A DNA stretch of 26,604 bases from positions 1-26,604 of the forward strand of contig CAJKQE010000025.1 in NCBI GenBank assembly GCA_905201915.1, read 5' to 3'. The position numbers were made by a program, and so were the translations under genes. This document shows positions 14,320 to 22,715 of the stretch, piece by piece. Under the pieces are notes generated by a model. That model was given only the letters and a program-made list of their open reading frames with translations, searched no databases and was not told where the DNA came from. The DNA is from an uncultured Lachnospiraceae bacterium. GTDB lineage: Bacteria > Bacillota > Clostridia > Lachnospirales > Lachnospiraceae. Each line of letters starts with the position of its first letter. Within the stretch, counting starts at the first letter, position 1.

Positions 14320-17300
14320 ATGAAAGGAAAGAAAAAATGGAAAAGGAGAATAGTAGCTCTTGCATTGGTATTTTTAATGCTGACCGGAACTTTTTTGGGA
14401 AGTAATATGACCATTCGGGCAAAACCAGCGGAAGAAAAGCAAAGGGAAACTTTCTATAATTATGATGCAGAAAGAATTTCTCAAGAAGCACAAGAGATTG
14501 GGGTAGGGTTTGCTAATACACACAATAAGCAGACATATTCTAATTATTCGAATGCCAGGTGGTCTGGTGGAGATGAACGCTATGCCGGCAAAATAGTAAA
14601 TGCTTCAGCTTCAGGAATACAGATAGATATTGTAACCTATGATCCGGTGGTTATTCACAAGTCTTGGAAAGAGGGTGTCTTAGGCTTTAAAGATCCCAAT
14701 GATCCCAATAATACTTCTAAGCATGAAAGAGCTTTCTGTACAGATCCAAGTATGAAGTTTAAAGCGGGAACGCTTGTATGCCAGCCAATGGAAGAAATAT
14801 ATAACTATGAAACCGTACAGTTAGTATGTGCAATGTTGCAGTATATCGATAATCAGTCAATATACCATCAGCATCTGAGTACGAATGATATATATGCTTT
14901 GCGGCAATGTGCAGTTTGGGTAGTTCTGAATACAGTAGAAGGCTGGTATTCCAGGGATGTATATTTCGAGTTTGGAAATGGTGTTCCTTGTCCGGGAGAC
15001 AGTAGCTGTTATATATCAAGTCATGTTTCGGACTTAATGAACAATGGATGGACTTGGGCGCATAATAATTATAAGAAAATGAAACCAAAGAATTGTTATT
15101 ATTGGTATAACAAAGCTTATCCAAATACGGGACAGCCTTTAAGTACATGGGATTATGAATATGATAATACAAACTGGCTTGCTATTCAGAAAAAGCCATC
15201 TTCTAACGGTGGATGGGTAGATGGTGTATGGTATAACGCTGAAGAATATGCGAAATGGTGTATTAACAATAATTCATCTTATTCATTAGAAGGAGCAAAA
15301 TATACGGCTTGGAATGAAGAAACAGGACAATATTACTATGACTGCATCACCACTGACAAATATGGCTATGGCTGGTGTTACCTGCCAATGGGAAAATACC
15401 AGATACAAGAGTCTGTCCCACCAAAAGGTTATATGCGTGATGAGACTTGGTATAAGGTAGATATAAGTACAACGAATTATACCTTTACCCATCCAGAACC
15501 AATAAAGACAGCAGGTATTAAAATCCATAAAGCGGCTGCAGAAGCAACAACACAATCTCTTGCAGGTGCGAAATATGGCATCTATTGGTATGAAGGGGAT
15601 ATTGTACAGAATTCACCACAGTATATTATTACAACAGATGAAAGTGGATATAGTGAAATAAAAAATATTCCTTTATGGAATTATTACATAAAAGAAATCG
15701 AGGCTCCAGAGGGGTTTGGATTAGACCAGAACGTATACCAGGCAGATTGCACAAATCCCGGTTCATATTCAGAAATTGCAGTTGATATATATTCAAAAGA
15801 ACCGTTAGCTTTTGGGAAAATTACGCTGCAGAAACAGTCTGCAAATCCGGATTGTACCAATAACAATACGGCGTATTCTTTAAAAGGAGCAGAGTATTCC
15901 ATTTATAGTAATCCAGAATGTACAAAGTACATAGATAAGATGATAACAGATGAAAACGGATATGCAGAAAAAGATGAATTAAAATTGGGTACTTACTATG
16001 TGAAGGAAAGTAAAGCACCGGAAGGATATCATTTAGATACAACTGTTTATAAAGTAAAGCTTCCTGCAAGTTCCGGGGAATTGAAATATCAGATTGCATC
16101 AAAAGAAAATCCGTTGTTGGAGAGTATAAAAATTTTGATAAAGAAAGTTGACAAAGATACAGGAAATCATATTCCGGTAGGACAAGGAAGTTTAAAAGGA
16201 GCAGAGTTTGTATTTCAATTTTATAAAGGGGAATATCCGAAAGATACAAATCCAGAAACATTAGGAAAGACAGTAGATAAAACTTGGATATTTGCTACGG
16301 ATGAAAAAGGTGAGATACAGTTTAAAGAAAACTTTCTGGTTCGAGGAGATAGCTTTTACCTAGATGACAAGGGGGTACCAGTGCTTCCGGTTGGAACCTT
16401 AGTAATAACGGAAAAGAAGGCACCGGAAGGTTACCATATTAATCCGGTAACGATTGTTAAAAATATAAAGCCAGAGGGAGTAAAAGACGGTGAAGCTTAT
16501 GTGACACCTAAGATTAAGGAAGATAGTGTAAGCGTAAAAATCATCAAGGTACAGGATGGAAACAATATTCGCATTTCGGATACGGTTTTCCGTCATACTA
16601 TGCCAGATGGAACAACAAAGGATTACACCACAGATGAGAATGGTGAAATTCAGTTACAGGGACTTGCAACAGGAAAGCATCAGGTAGTGGAAATGTCTCC
16701 GGCAGAGGGATATTTACCTAATACCAGCGTATTTGAATTTGAAGTTACCGCAGAGCATCAGGTACGTGCCATTACACAGCTTACAGAGGATATGGGGATT
16801 TCCTTTGCAGAAGAAAAAAATGGAGATGGTAATTTAACGGTAAAAAATAAGTTAGCTCCATTTAAGCTGAATATTCACAAAGTAAATAATAAAGATATCG
16901 TATTGGAAGGTGCAGAATTTACTTTATATGCAGATAAATACTGTAATGTAGAGGTCAATAAGCAGGTATCAGATAAGGATGGAAATCTGGCATTTAAAGA
17001 TATACAGACAGATAAGGAGTATTACCTAAAAGAAACAAAAGCTCCAGCAGGGTACAAGCTTCCTGTAAATACGGATGGAAATCCGGTTATTTATAAAATA
17101 AAAGTAGAGAGTGATCCGATAAAGGACAGTTTTATTGTCTATGTAAATGATAAAGCTTATGATGAAAATTCAAATGGTTCCATTACTATTAGTGGAACAA
17201 AAAAGGATCGGGAAGTCAATCTTACTGTTATAAATACAGTAAATGGAAAGTTGCCAAATACAGGTTCGCATAGTATGATCTGGATTTTTTTAAACGGCAG

Positions 17301-17349
17301 TATTTTGATGCTTGTCGCCTTAAAAAAGAAAGAAAAAATAATAAAATAG
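14320..17349 (+). CDS. Pilus tip adhesin with Cys-Gln thioester (TQXA-type) domain and SpaA repeats, LPNTG anchor
   Basis: 1009 residues. A signal peptide (basic start, hydrophobic ~10-28) precedes an N-terminal domain with Cys140 in RAFCTDPS and Gln196 in LRQCAVW. This is the pattern of Cys-Gln thioester adhesin domains (consensus TQxA, here RQCA), which can bind host or surface amines covalently. About six SpaA/Cna-B-like domains follow, at roughly residues 315-390, 396-475, 500-585, 603-715, 737-808 and 848-930. Each has a GAxY/F strand and most have an E-box such as YYVKESKAPEGY, typical of Lys-Asn isopeptide-stabilised modules. The C-terminus has LPNTG at 978-982, a hydrophobic helix and a basic tail, the sortase signal. 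It is the first gene of the pilus cluster; the ribosome site is AAAGGAGAT at 14306-14314. Confidence 0.88.
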   Translation: MKGKKKWKRRIVALALVFLMLTGTFLGSNMTIRAKPAEEKQRETFYNYDAERISQEAQEIGVGFANTHNKQTYSNYSNARWSGGDERYAGKIVNASASGIQIDIVTYDPVVIHKSWKEGVLGFKDPNDPNNTSKHERAFCTDPSMKFKAGTLVCQPMEEIYNYETVQLVCAMLQYIDNQSIYHQHLSTNDIYALRQCAVWVVLNTVEGWYSRDVYFEFGNGVPCPGDSSCYISSHVSDLMNNGWTWAHNNYKKMKPKNCYYWYNKAYPNTGQPLSTWDYEYDNTNWLAIQKKPSSNGGWVDGVWYNAEEYAKWCINNNSSYSLEGAKYTAWNEETGQYYYDCITTDKYGYGWCYLPMGKYQIQESVPPKGYMRDETWYKVDISTTNYTFTHPEPIKTAGIKIHKAAAEATTQSLAGAKYGIYWYEGDIVQNSPQYIITTDESGYSEIKNIPLWNYYIKEIEAPEGFGLDQNVYQADCTNPGSYSEIAVDIYSKEPLAFGKITLQKQSANPDCTNNNTAYSLKGAEYSIYSNPECTKYIDKMITDENGYAEKDELKLGTYYVKESKAPEGYHLDTTVYKVKLPASSGELKYQIASKENPLLESIKILIKKVDKDTGNHIPVGQGSLKGAEFVFQFYKGEYPKDTNPETLGKTVDKTWIFATDEKGEIQFKENFLVRGDSFYLDDKGVPVLPVGTLVITEKKAPEGYHINPVTIVKNIKPEGVKDGEAYVTPKIKEDSVSVKIIKVQDGNNIRISDTVFRHTMPDGTTKDYTTDENGEIQLQGLATGKHQVVEMSPAEGYLPNTSVFEFEVTAEHQVRAITQLTEDMGISFAEEKNGDGNLTVKNKLAPFKLNIHKVNNKDIVLEGAEFTLYADKYCNVEVNKQVSDKDGNLAFKDIQTDKEYYLKETKAPAGYKLPVNTDGNPVIYKIKVESDPIKDSFIVYVNDKAYDENSNGSITISGTKKDREVNLTVINTVNGKLPNTGSHSMIWIFLNGSILMLVALKKKEKIIK

Positions 17350-17366
17350 TGAAAAGGGGAAAAACA

Positions 17367-19268
17367 ATGAAAAATAAAATATTTAAAGCAATGTTAATGA
17401 TGGGATTAGTAGCAGCAACAGCAACAACAACGATAGCAGGAAGCGTATTAACACCTGTTTATGCAATAGAAATGGAAGCAGCGCAGGATAATCAGGTCGT
17501 AAATGGTATTCTTGACTTTGGAAAGGGTTCTGCAAGTATTAACATCAATGGAAATCAGGGACAGTCTTTAGTAGGGAAGAAATTTGAAGTATTCCAGTTG
17601 TTCAATGCAGAAAATTCCAAAGATGGGGAGTCTATCAATTATACATTTAATCCAGAATTTGCTAATGCTATTCAGACAGTAGTAGCCAATGCATTAAACA
17701 CAAAAAATGAAACACAGTTAAGACCAGAAGAGGTTACAGAATACATGGCGATTGATTATATTCAGAGTTTGAACTCTAGTCCGGTAGAAGGGGTAGATAC
17801 TCCGCAGAAGCTTGAGGGCAGATACAGTGATTTCCGTTATTTTGTGGAAGATGTAAGAACACAGATTAAGAAAGAAAATAAATCAGGAGAAGTCATTACC
17901 GTACAGTCTACCAAACCGGATAACTCTATCTCTATTACAGGTCTGGTATATGGATATTATGTGGTAGATGAATTGTCAAAGGCAGATGAAAATGGGGAAC
18001 AGTGGTTTGCATCTTCTCTTTGTATGGTAAATACTGCTAATCCGGATGCACAGGTAAATATCAAGTCTGATTATCCTGTTATTACAAAGAAAATTCAGGA
18101 AGATGATCATAAGGATATAATTAAAAATGACGGATGGAATGATATCGGTGATTATGAAATCGGACAGACTGTGCCATATACGTTTGAGTCTACGATTTCA
18201 AATATGAATGGATATGATACTTATTATTATGCTTGGCATGACAAGATGGATCAGGCATTAACCTTCCATGCGGATAAAGCAAAAATGGAGATTGTCATTA
18301 AAAGTACAGACGGGAAAAATTATAAACTGAAGGATGATGAATATGTTTTAACGGAAAATCCGCAAGACGGCTCCGGTGATACTTTTAAAGTAGAAGTAGA
18401 AGATATCAAAAAGATTGTAGACCGTGAATTTAATAAAATGAACAACAATCAGGAAAATGACTATACTGGTTTAACCGTTACTTTAAAATGCGAAGCTACT
18501 TTGAATGATTTGGCAGCACTTGATACCGGTAGACCGGGATTTGAAAATGATGTTCGCTTAGAGTTCTCCAATGATGCAGACTCAAATGGAAAAGGGGAAA
18601 CAGGATTTACACCATGGGACACTGTTGTATGTTTTACCTTTGAAGTAGATGGATTAAAAACAAATAATCATGATAAAGTGCTGCAGGATGCAAAATTCCG
18701 TCTTTACAGCGATAAGGATTGTAAGAATGAAGTTTATGTGAAGAAAAACACAAATGAGGGACAGGGTGGTTATATTGTTGTAAATCGTGACTCTGTTGGA
18801 GGTACAGACCATACAGGAGGTACTCCACCGCAGGAAGCTGTAGAAATGGTATCCGATGCAAATGGTATCTTTAAGATTTATGGTTTAGATCAGGGTACTT
18901 ATTATTTAAAAGAAACCGATGCGCCGGACGGATACAGACCATTGCTGGATCCTATTGTTATCAATGTAAAACCAACTTATACCACAGACAGAAATAATTA
19001 TGTAAAAGGTGATGGTGCTACAGAAAAAACATTACAAAAATTAGAAGGTACCGCACATATTAAATCTTTCTATAATGGAGCATCAAAAGAAGAAGATGTA
19101 GAACTTCATACAGATGTAAATCAAGGTAATCTGGATATTAAAGTAATCAATGAAGTTGGTAAAAAGCTTCCAATTACAGGTTCTTCTGCTATGTTGATAA
19201 TTGTTTGTGCTGGAGCTGCTTTAATGGGTGGAGTAATTGTTAAAAACAGAAAACAGATGAAAAAATGA
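17367..19268 (+). CDS. Major pilin, SpaA type with isopeptide D2 domain, LPITG anchor
   Basis: 633 residues. The start at 17367 follows AAAAGGGG; the in-frame GTG at 17349 overlaps the preceding stop and is rejected. A signal peptide ends near TPVYA (about residue 33). Residues about 50-240 form the N-terminal domain, ending in YPVITKKI with Lys241/242, which sit where a pilin-motif lysine is expected. The D2 isopeptide domain starts near IGQTVPYTFE and includes the YAWHDKMDQALTF segment. A C-terminal SpaA domain carries the E-box YYLKETDAPDGY. LPITG (601-605), a helix and KNRKQMKK form the sorting signal. The class C sortase gene overlaps its last 4 bases, which suits polymerisation of this subunit. 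Confidence 0.9.
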   Translation: MKNKIFKAMLMMGLVAATATTTIAGSVLTPVYAIEMEAAQDNQVVNGILDFGKGSASININGNQGQSLVGKKFEVFQLFNAENSKDGESINYTFNPEFANAIQTVVANALNTKNETQLRPEEVTEYMAIDYIQSLNSSPVEGVDTPQKLEGRYSDFRYFVEDVRTQIKKENKSGEVITVQSTKPDNSISITGLVYGYYVVDELSKADENGEQWFASSLCMVNTANPDAQVNIKSDYPVITKKIQEDDHKDIIKNDGWNDIGDYEIGQTVPYTFESTISNMNGYDTYYYAWHDKMDQALTFHADKAKMEIVIKSTDGKNYKLKDDEYVLTENPQDGSGDTFKVEVEDIKKIVDREFNKMNNNQENDYTGLTVTLKCEATLNDLAALDTGRPGFENDVRLEFSNDADSNGKGETGFTPWDTVVCFTFEVDGLKTNNHDKVLQDAKFRLYSDKDCKNEVYVKKNTNEGQGGYIVVNRDSVGGTDHTGGTPPQEAVEMVSDANGIFKIYGLDQGTYYLKETDAPDGYRPLLDPIVINVKPTYTTDRNNYVKGDGATEKTLQKLEGTAHIKSFYNGASKEEDVELHTDVNQGNLDIKVINEVGKKLPITGSSAMLIIVCAGAALMGGVIVKNRKQMKK

Positions 19269-20095
19269 AAAAACAACGTAAAATATGGGATAAAATTATT
19301 TTTATAATAGGTTTGCTTCTTGTTTCTTATCCTTTGGTAAGTAGCATGATTGAGGGACAGCATCAGAGAGATGCTGTCGCTACTTATCAGGGAAGTGTTG
19401 AAACTGAGGATAAAAGCCAGATACAGAAGATTTTAATGAAAGCAGCTGAATATAATGACATATTGTTTCAGACACAGGGAGTAATTGTTGGAGATTTATA
19501 TGAAGAAATTTTAAGTGATGAAAACTATGAAAGTCTGTTGAACTTTTCAGGAACGGGTATTATAGGGAGTATTGAAATTCCAAAGATTAACGTGAATATC
19601 CCTGTTTATCATGGAACATCAGAGGAAGTATTATCAAATGGTGCAGGACATTTTCAAGACAGCAGTATTCCTATTGGAGGCAATAATACGAGATGTATTC
19701 TTACCGGTCATAGAGGACTACCGAATTCTAAGTTGTTTACAAGGCTGGATGAACTGGAAAAGGAAGATCTTTTTTTCATAAGGGTATGTGGAGAAATTTT
19801 AGCATATTGTATTACCGAAATAGAGATTATGGAGCCAGAAGAAGCCGAAATGTTAGAAATTTTACCGGAAAAGGATTTATGTACTCTGATAACCTGTACG
19901 CCTTATGGAATTAATACACAAAGATTGGTTGTGACAGGAGAACGAGTGCCTTATGAAAAAATAGCATATAACAATATCCAGAAGAAATTGCCTTCTTTTC
20001 GAGAAATTTTCTTTATGGTATTTCCGTTCGCTTTTATGGCAATTGGATTAGTCACTTTTTTGAGGAGGAAAGGATATGAGAGAAAGAATAAATAA
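19265..20095 (+). CDS. srtC: Class C (pilin-polymerising) sortase
   Basis: 276 residues. An N-terminal helix (~10-28) anchors the enzyme outside the membrane. The sortase fold carries His149 (LTGHRG), Cys211 (TLITCTPYG) and Arg220 (NTQRLVV), the complete catalytic triad. A second helix near the C-terminus (about 240-262) and the TCTPYG motif are class C features. It would join the Thr of LPxTG to a lysine of the next pilin, building a covalent fibre. ATG overlaps the stop of the major pilin (ATGA, 19265-19268), suggesting translational coupling. I do not see a clear Asp-Pro-Trp/Phe lid in the N-terminal segment. Confidence 0.93.
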   Translation: MKKQRKIWDKIIFIIGLLLVSYPLVSSMIEGQHQRDAVATYQGSVETEDKSQIQKILMKAAEYNDILFQTQGVIVGDLYEEILSDENYESLLNFSGTGIIGSIEIPKINVNIPVYHGTSEEVLSNGAGHFQDSSIPIGGNNTRCILTGHRGLPNSKLFTRLDELEKEDLFFIRVCGEILAYCITEIEIMEPEEAEMLEILPEKDLCTLITCTPYGINTQRLVVTGERVPYEKIAYNNIQKKLPSFREIFFMVFPFAFMAIGLVTFLRRKGYERKNK

Positions 20096-20720
20096 TAAAT
20101 TTTTATTATGTATAGCTGGTCTTCTGATATTTGTATGTACTATACAAGTATATGCAGATACACAGCAATATGGCAGTATTAGTATTGCTTTGACAGAGGG
20201 CAGAAAGGGAACTTCGCGAGAAAATGTAGAATTTTCCTGTACAAAAGTAGGTGAAATCGTAAATGGTGAATATAGACTGAAAGAGGAATTTCTTTCTTTG
20301 AGTGTGAATTTTAACAAGATCGAGTCAGCGAATGACATGGAAGATATTGCAGAGAAGTTGGGAACTATGGATATTAATGCAGAAAGAGTATTATTGACAG
20401 ATAAGAACGGTAAACTTTGCTTTTCCGGGCTGACAACGGGGGTGTATTTTTTAAAAGCAACAAATATTGAAAAATATGAACAGATTAAGCCATTTTTAAT
20501 ATCTATTCCTACTTTTAATGAAGAAGGAAAAATGAACTATGATATTACAGTTATTCCAAAGCATGAACCGGAAGTTACAACAGATTTTCCAGGAAAACCA
20601 GAAGTGCCACAGACAGGGTTAGACAGTCCGATTTTGAAATATTTTGCAGGTGCTCTTGTAATTATAGTAGTTTTACTTGTATTCAATATCAGAGGTAAAA
20701 GTACAAAGAAAAAAGAATGA
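20076..20720 (+). CDS. Small ancillary (basal anchor) pilin with VPQTG sorting signal
   Basis: 214 residues. Signal peptide to about residue 25 (IQVYA), a single Cna-B/SpaA-like domain (GSISIALTEG... SGLTTGVYFLKA), a short linker with Pro/Glu/Thr, then VPQTG at 177-181, a hydrophobic helix and RGKSTKKKE. The motif departs from LPxTG, as is common for basal pilins that end polymerisation and attach the fibre to the wall. The gene overlaps the end of srtC by 20 bases with ribosome site GAGGAGGA. A 4-base ATGA overlap leads into the class B sortase, the likely enzyme for its signal. Confidence 0.82.
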   Translation: MRERINNKFLLCIAGLLIFVCTIQVYADTQQYGSISIALTEGRKGTSRENVEFSCTKVGEIVNGEYRLKEEFLSLSVNFNKIESANDMEDIAEKLGTMDINAERVLLTDKNGKLCFSGLTTGVYFLKATNIEKYEQIKPFLISIPTFNEEGKMNYDITVIPKHEPEVTTDFPGKPEVPQTGLDSPILKYFAGALVIIVVLLVFNIRGKSTKKKE

Positions 20721-21472
20721 AGAAATTGATAAATGTAATATTGGTAATATGCCTTTTTTTACTTTTACTACTCGGATTAAAAGAATTGCTCCTATTTTTA
20801 AACGTGGAAAAAGATTATATGATTTTAAAAGGACAGGTTGTGACAAATCAGGTGGATAATAAGGATGAGATAGATGTCTCAGATCCATTTCATCGCTCCA
20901 TTGACTTTGAAGTATTGAATAAGATAAATGAAGAAATTGCCGGATGGATTTATATACCTGGAACAAAGGTAGATTATCCAGTATTAATAGGAGATACACA
21001 ACAGGAATATTTAAAAAAGGATTTTGAGAATAAAACAAATGACCTAGGCTCTATATTTGCATTTCAGGATGTAGAATTAAATCAGGATTTTCATGTTTGT
21101 TTGTACGGGCATAATATGATTTCGGGACAAATGTTTGGTGGATTGAAGTTGTATAGAGAAGAAAAATATGCAAGATCTCATGAGAAAGCTTATTTATATA
21201 CAAAAGAGAGGACAAAAGAATTAGAAATACTGTCTGTTTTTTTATGTGAGAATACAGATGAAATCTTTGAGATGGGAGAAAAGACGTGGGAATATAGTAA
21301 GACAGAAGAAATCGTAAGAAATTTGAAAAATAGAAGTCTGATTGATTTGGAAATTTCAAAAAAGAAGACAGCACAAATTTTTACATTTGTTACCTGTTAT
21401 GGAAAGGCTGGTGGGACGAAACGTTTAGTTTTAAACTTTGGTCTGATTAGGGAAAAATTTATGATGCAGTAA
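20717..21472 (+). CDS. srtB: Class B sortase
   Basis: 251 residues. An N-terminal helix (4-28) is followed by a class B sortase domain: GWIYIPGTKVDYPVL, His132 in YGHNMISGQMFGGLKLY, Cys227 in TFVTCYG and Arg236 in GTKRLVL. Class B enzymes classically anchor NPxTN-type proteins, but some are part of pilus loci in Clostridia. Its 4-base overlap with the VPQTG pilin suggests that it attaches that subunit to peptidoglycan or adds it to the fibre. It is the last gene of the pilus operon. Confidence 0.9.
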   Translation: MKKLINVILVICLFLLLLLGLKELLLFLNVEKDYMILKGQVVTNQVDNKDEIDVSDPFHRSIDFEVLNKINEEIAGWIYIPGTKVDYPVLIGDTQQEYLKKDFENKTNDLGSIFAFQDVELNQDFHVCLYGHNMISGQMFGGLKLYREEKYARSHEKAYLYTKERTKELEILSVFLCENTDEIFEMGEKTWEYSKTEEIVRNLKNRSLIDLEISKKKTAQIFTFVTCYGKAGGTKRLVLNFGLIREKFMMQ

Positions 21473-21478
21473 GAACAG

Positions 21479-21515
21479 CATTCCCCTTTTATTATTTTGG
21501 CATAAAAGGGGAATG
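21479..21515. terminator. Long palindrome after the pilus operon
   Basis: CATTCCCCTTTTAT (21479-21492), a 9-base loop and ATAAAAGGGGAATG (21502-21515) pair perfectly over 14 bp. It lies 6 bases after the srtB stop. The following bases (GAATTGATG) are not a U tract, so it is either an atypical terminator or an mRNA 3' stabiliser. Confidence 0.55.
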
Positions 21516-21566
21516 GAATTGATGTTTGAACTTATATGGTACGTGTGAGTGAAAAAGGGCAAAGGC

Positions 21567-21595
21567 TTTACAAGTGAAAAAAAATATGCTATTAT
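21567..21595 (+). promoter_or_regulatory. Promoter of tRNA-Arg
   Basis: TTTACA (21567-21572), a 17-base spacer and TATTAT (21590-21595). The predicted start near 21603 is about 15 bases before the mature tRNA. Confidence 0.65.
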
Positions 21596-21617
21596 AACCG
21601 AGATATTATAATTATGT

Positions 21618-21690
21618 GCACTCGTAGCTCAGGGGATAGAGCAGTGGTTTCCGGTACCACGTGTCGGGGGTTCGATTCCCTCCGGGTGTG
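21618..21690 (+). tRNA. tRNA-Arg(CCG)
   Basis: 73 nt folding as a complete cloverleaf. The acceptor GCACTCG pairs with CGGGTGT (G1-U72 wobble), with discriminator G. The D arm is GCTC/GAGC. The anticodon stem GTGGT/ACCAC has loop TTCCGGT, giving anticodon CCG (reads CGG). The variable loop has 5 nt and the T arm is GGGGG-TTCGATT-CCCTC. CCA is not encoded. No terminator separates it from the gene at 21741. Confidence 0.95.
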
Positions 21691-21740
21691 TTTGTGCTTT
21701 GGGGAGAGCATGGAAATAAGGGAACATAAGGAGGACAAAT

Positions 21741-22646
21741 ATGTTAGACAATTTCAGAGAATGGCTTTCGGATAATCTGAGGTATATTCTTCTGGGTCTG
21801 GCAATTCTGGCGGTTCTGTTGTTGTTATTTTTTGGCATAAAAGCAATTACGGGAAATTCTTCTGATAAAAAAGAAAATGAACCAGAAAAGAAAACAGAAC
21901 AAAAGAAAGAGTCCACAGATTCCGAAAAAACAGATGAGGACAAGTCTGAAAAGGAAGATGAGAATGCTCTTGAAAAGAATGCATATCCTGAAGTAAATGC
22001 CGTAATTGAATCGTTTTACTCTGCTTGGGGAGAAAAAGATATTTCCAAGATGAAAGAGTTGACGGATAATTTTAATGCAACTGATGAAACAAAGGTAACA
22101 AATGCTACTTATATTGAGTCTTATGAAAATGTAACAGTCTATACAAAAAAGGGACTTGATGAAGATAGCTATGTAGTATTTGCAGCTTATGATTTAAAAT
22201 TTAAAGATATTGCTACACCGGCACCGGGATTGTCTGAGCTGTATGTTTATAAAAATGAAGCAGGAAAATACGTTATCCAGAACGATGATACAAATGCTGA
22301 AGTTCAGGAGTGTATTGAAAAGACAAGACAGGAAAAAGATGTAACAGAGCTGATTGCAGAAGTAGAAGAAAAGTTAAATGCAGCAATAGCTTCTGACGAT
22401 ACTTTGAAGAAATTTGAAGAAGAATTGGGCGAAAAAGTCAATACAGCACAGATGGCTGATAATGGAGAGATGCTGACAGCAAAAGAAAGCTGTAATGTAC
22501 GTTCTGATGCAGATACAAACGCCGAAGTTTTAGGAACATTACAGGCAGGGGAGCAGGTTAAGAAACTGGAAAATGCATCAGATAATTGGATAAAGGTAGA
22601 ATATAAGGGGCAAGAGGCCTATGTATTCGGCGACTTAGTTCAGTAA
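21741..22646 (+). CDS. Membrane-anchored protein with C-terminal SH3 domain
   Basis: 301 residues. A short cytoplasmic start (LDNFREWLSDNLRY), one helix (about 15-37), then a very acidic/lysine-rich linker (residues ~40-78). A NTF2-like domain follows (about 80-185, ESFYSAWGEKDISKMKEL), then a helical stretch, and a bacterial SH3 domain at about 245-301 (SCNVRSDADTNAEVLGTL). The C-terminal part is probably outside the cell, bound to wall peptide. This arrangement is common in Lachnospiraceae and has no established function. AAGGAGGA (21728-21735) precedes the ATG. With no terminator after tRNA-Arg, it may be transcribed from the tRNA promoter. Confidence 0.8.
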   Translation: MLDNFREWLSDNLRYILLGLAILAVLLLLFFGIKAITGNSSDKKENEPEKKTEQKKESTDSEKTDEDKSEKEDENALEKNAYPEVNAVIESFYSAWGEKDISKMKELTDNFNATDETKVTNATYIESYENVTVYTKKGLDEDSYVVFAAYDLKFKDIATPAPGLSELYVYKNEAGKYVIQNDDTNAEVQECIEKTRQEKDVTELIAEVEEKLNAAIASDDTLKKFEEELGEKVNTAQMADNGEMLTAKESCNVRSDADTNAEVLGTLQAGEQVKKLENASDNWIKVEYKGQEAYVFGDLVQ

Positions 22647-22651
22647 AATAT

Positions 22652-22690
22652 ACCCTGGCAGCAGACACAAAAGGTGTTGGTTGTCAGGGT
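22652..22690 (+). terminator. Probable terminator after the SH3 protein gene
   Basis: ACCCTG (22652-22657) and CAGGGT (22685-22690) close a long imperfect hairpin with an AAAA-type loop (inner arms GCAGCAGACAC and GTGTTGGTTGT with several G-T pairs). It is followed by a weak GTTTG, so termination may be partial. Confidence 0.5.
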
Positions 22691-22715
22691 GTTTGCACAA
22701 TAAAGAGGAAAAAAC

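Noticed and set aside
14759..16596. Several minus-strand ORFs inside the pilus tip gene
   Set aside because: They have no ribosome sites or recognisable families and lie opposite a well-supported coding sequence.
17349..17366. GTG start of the major pilin at 17349
   Set aside because: It overlaps the stop of the preceding gene and lacks a ribosome site; AAAAGGGG is correctly spaced for ATG 17367.
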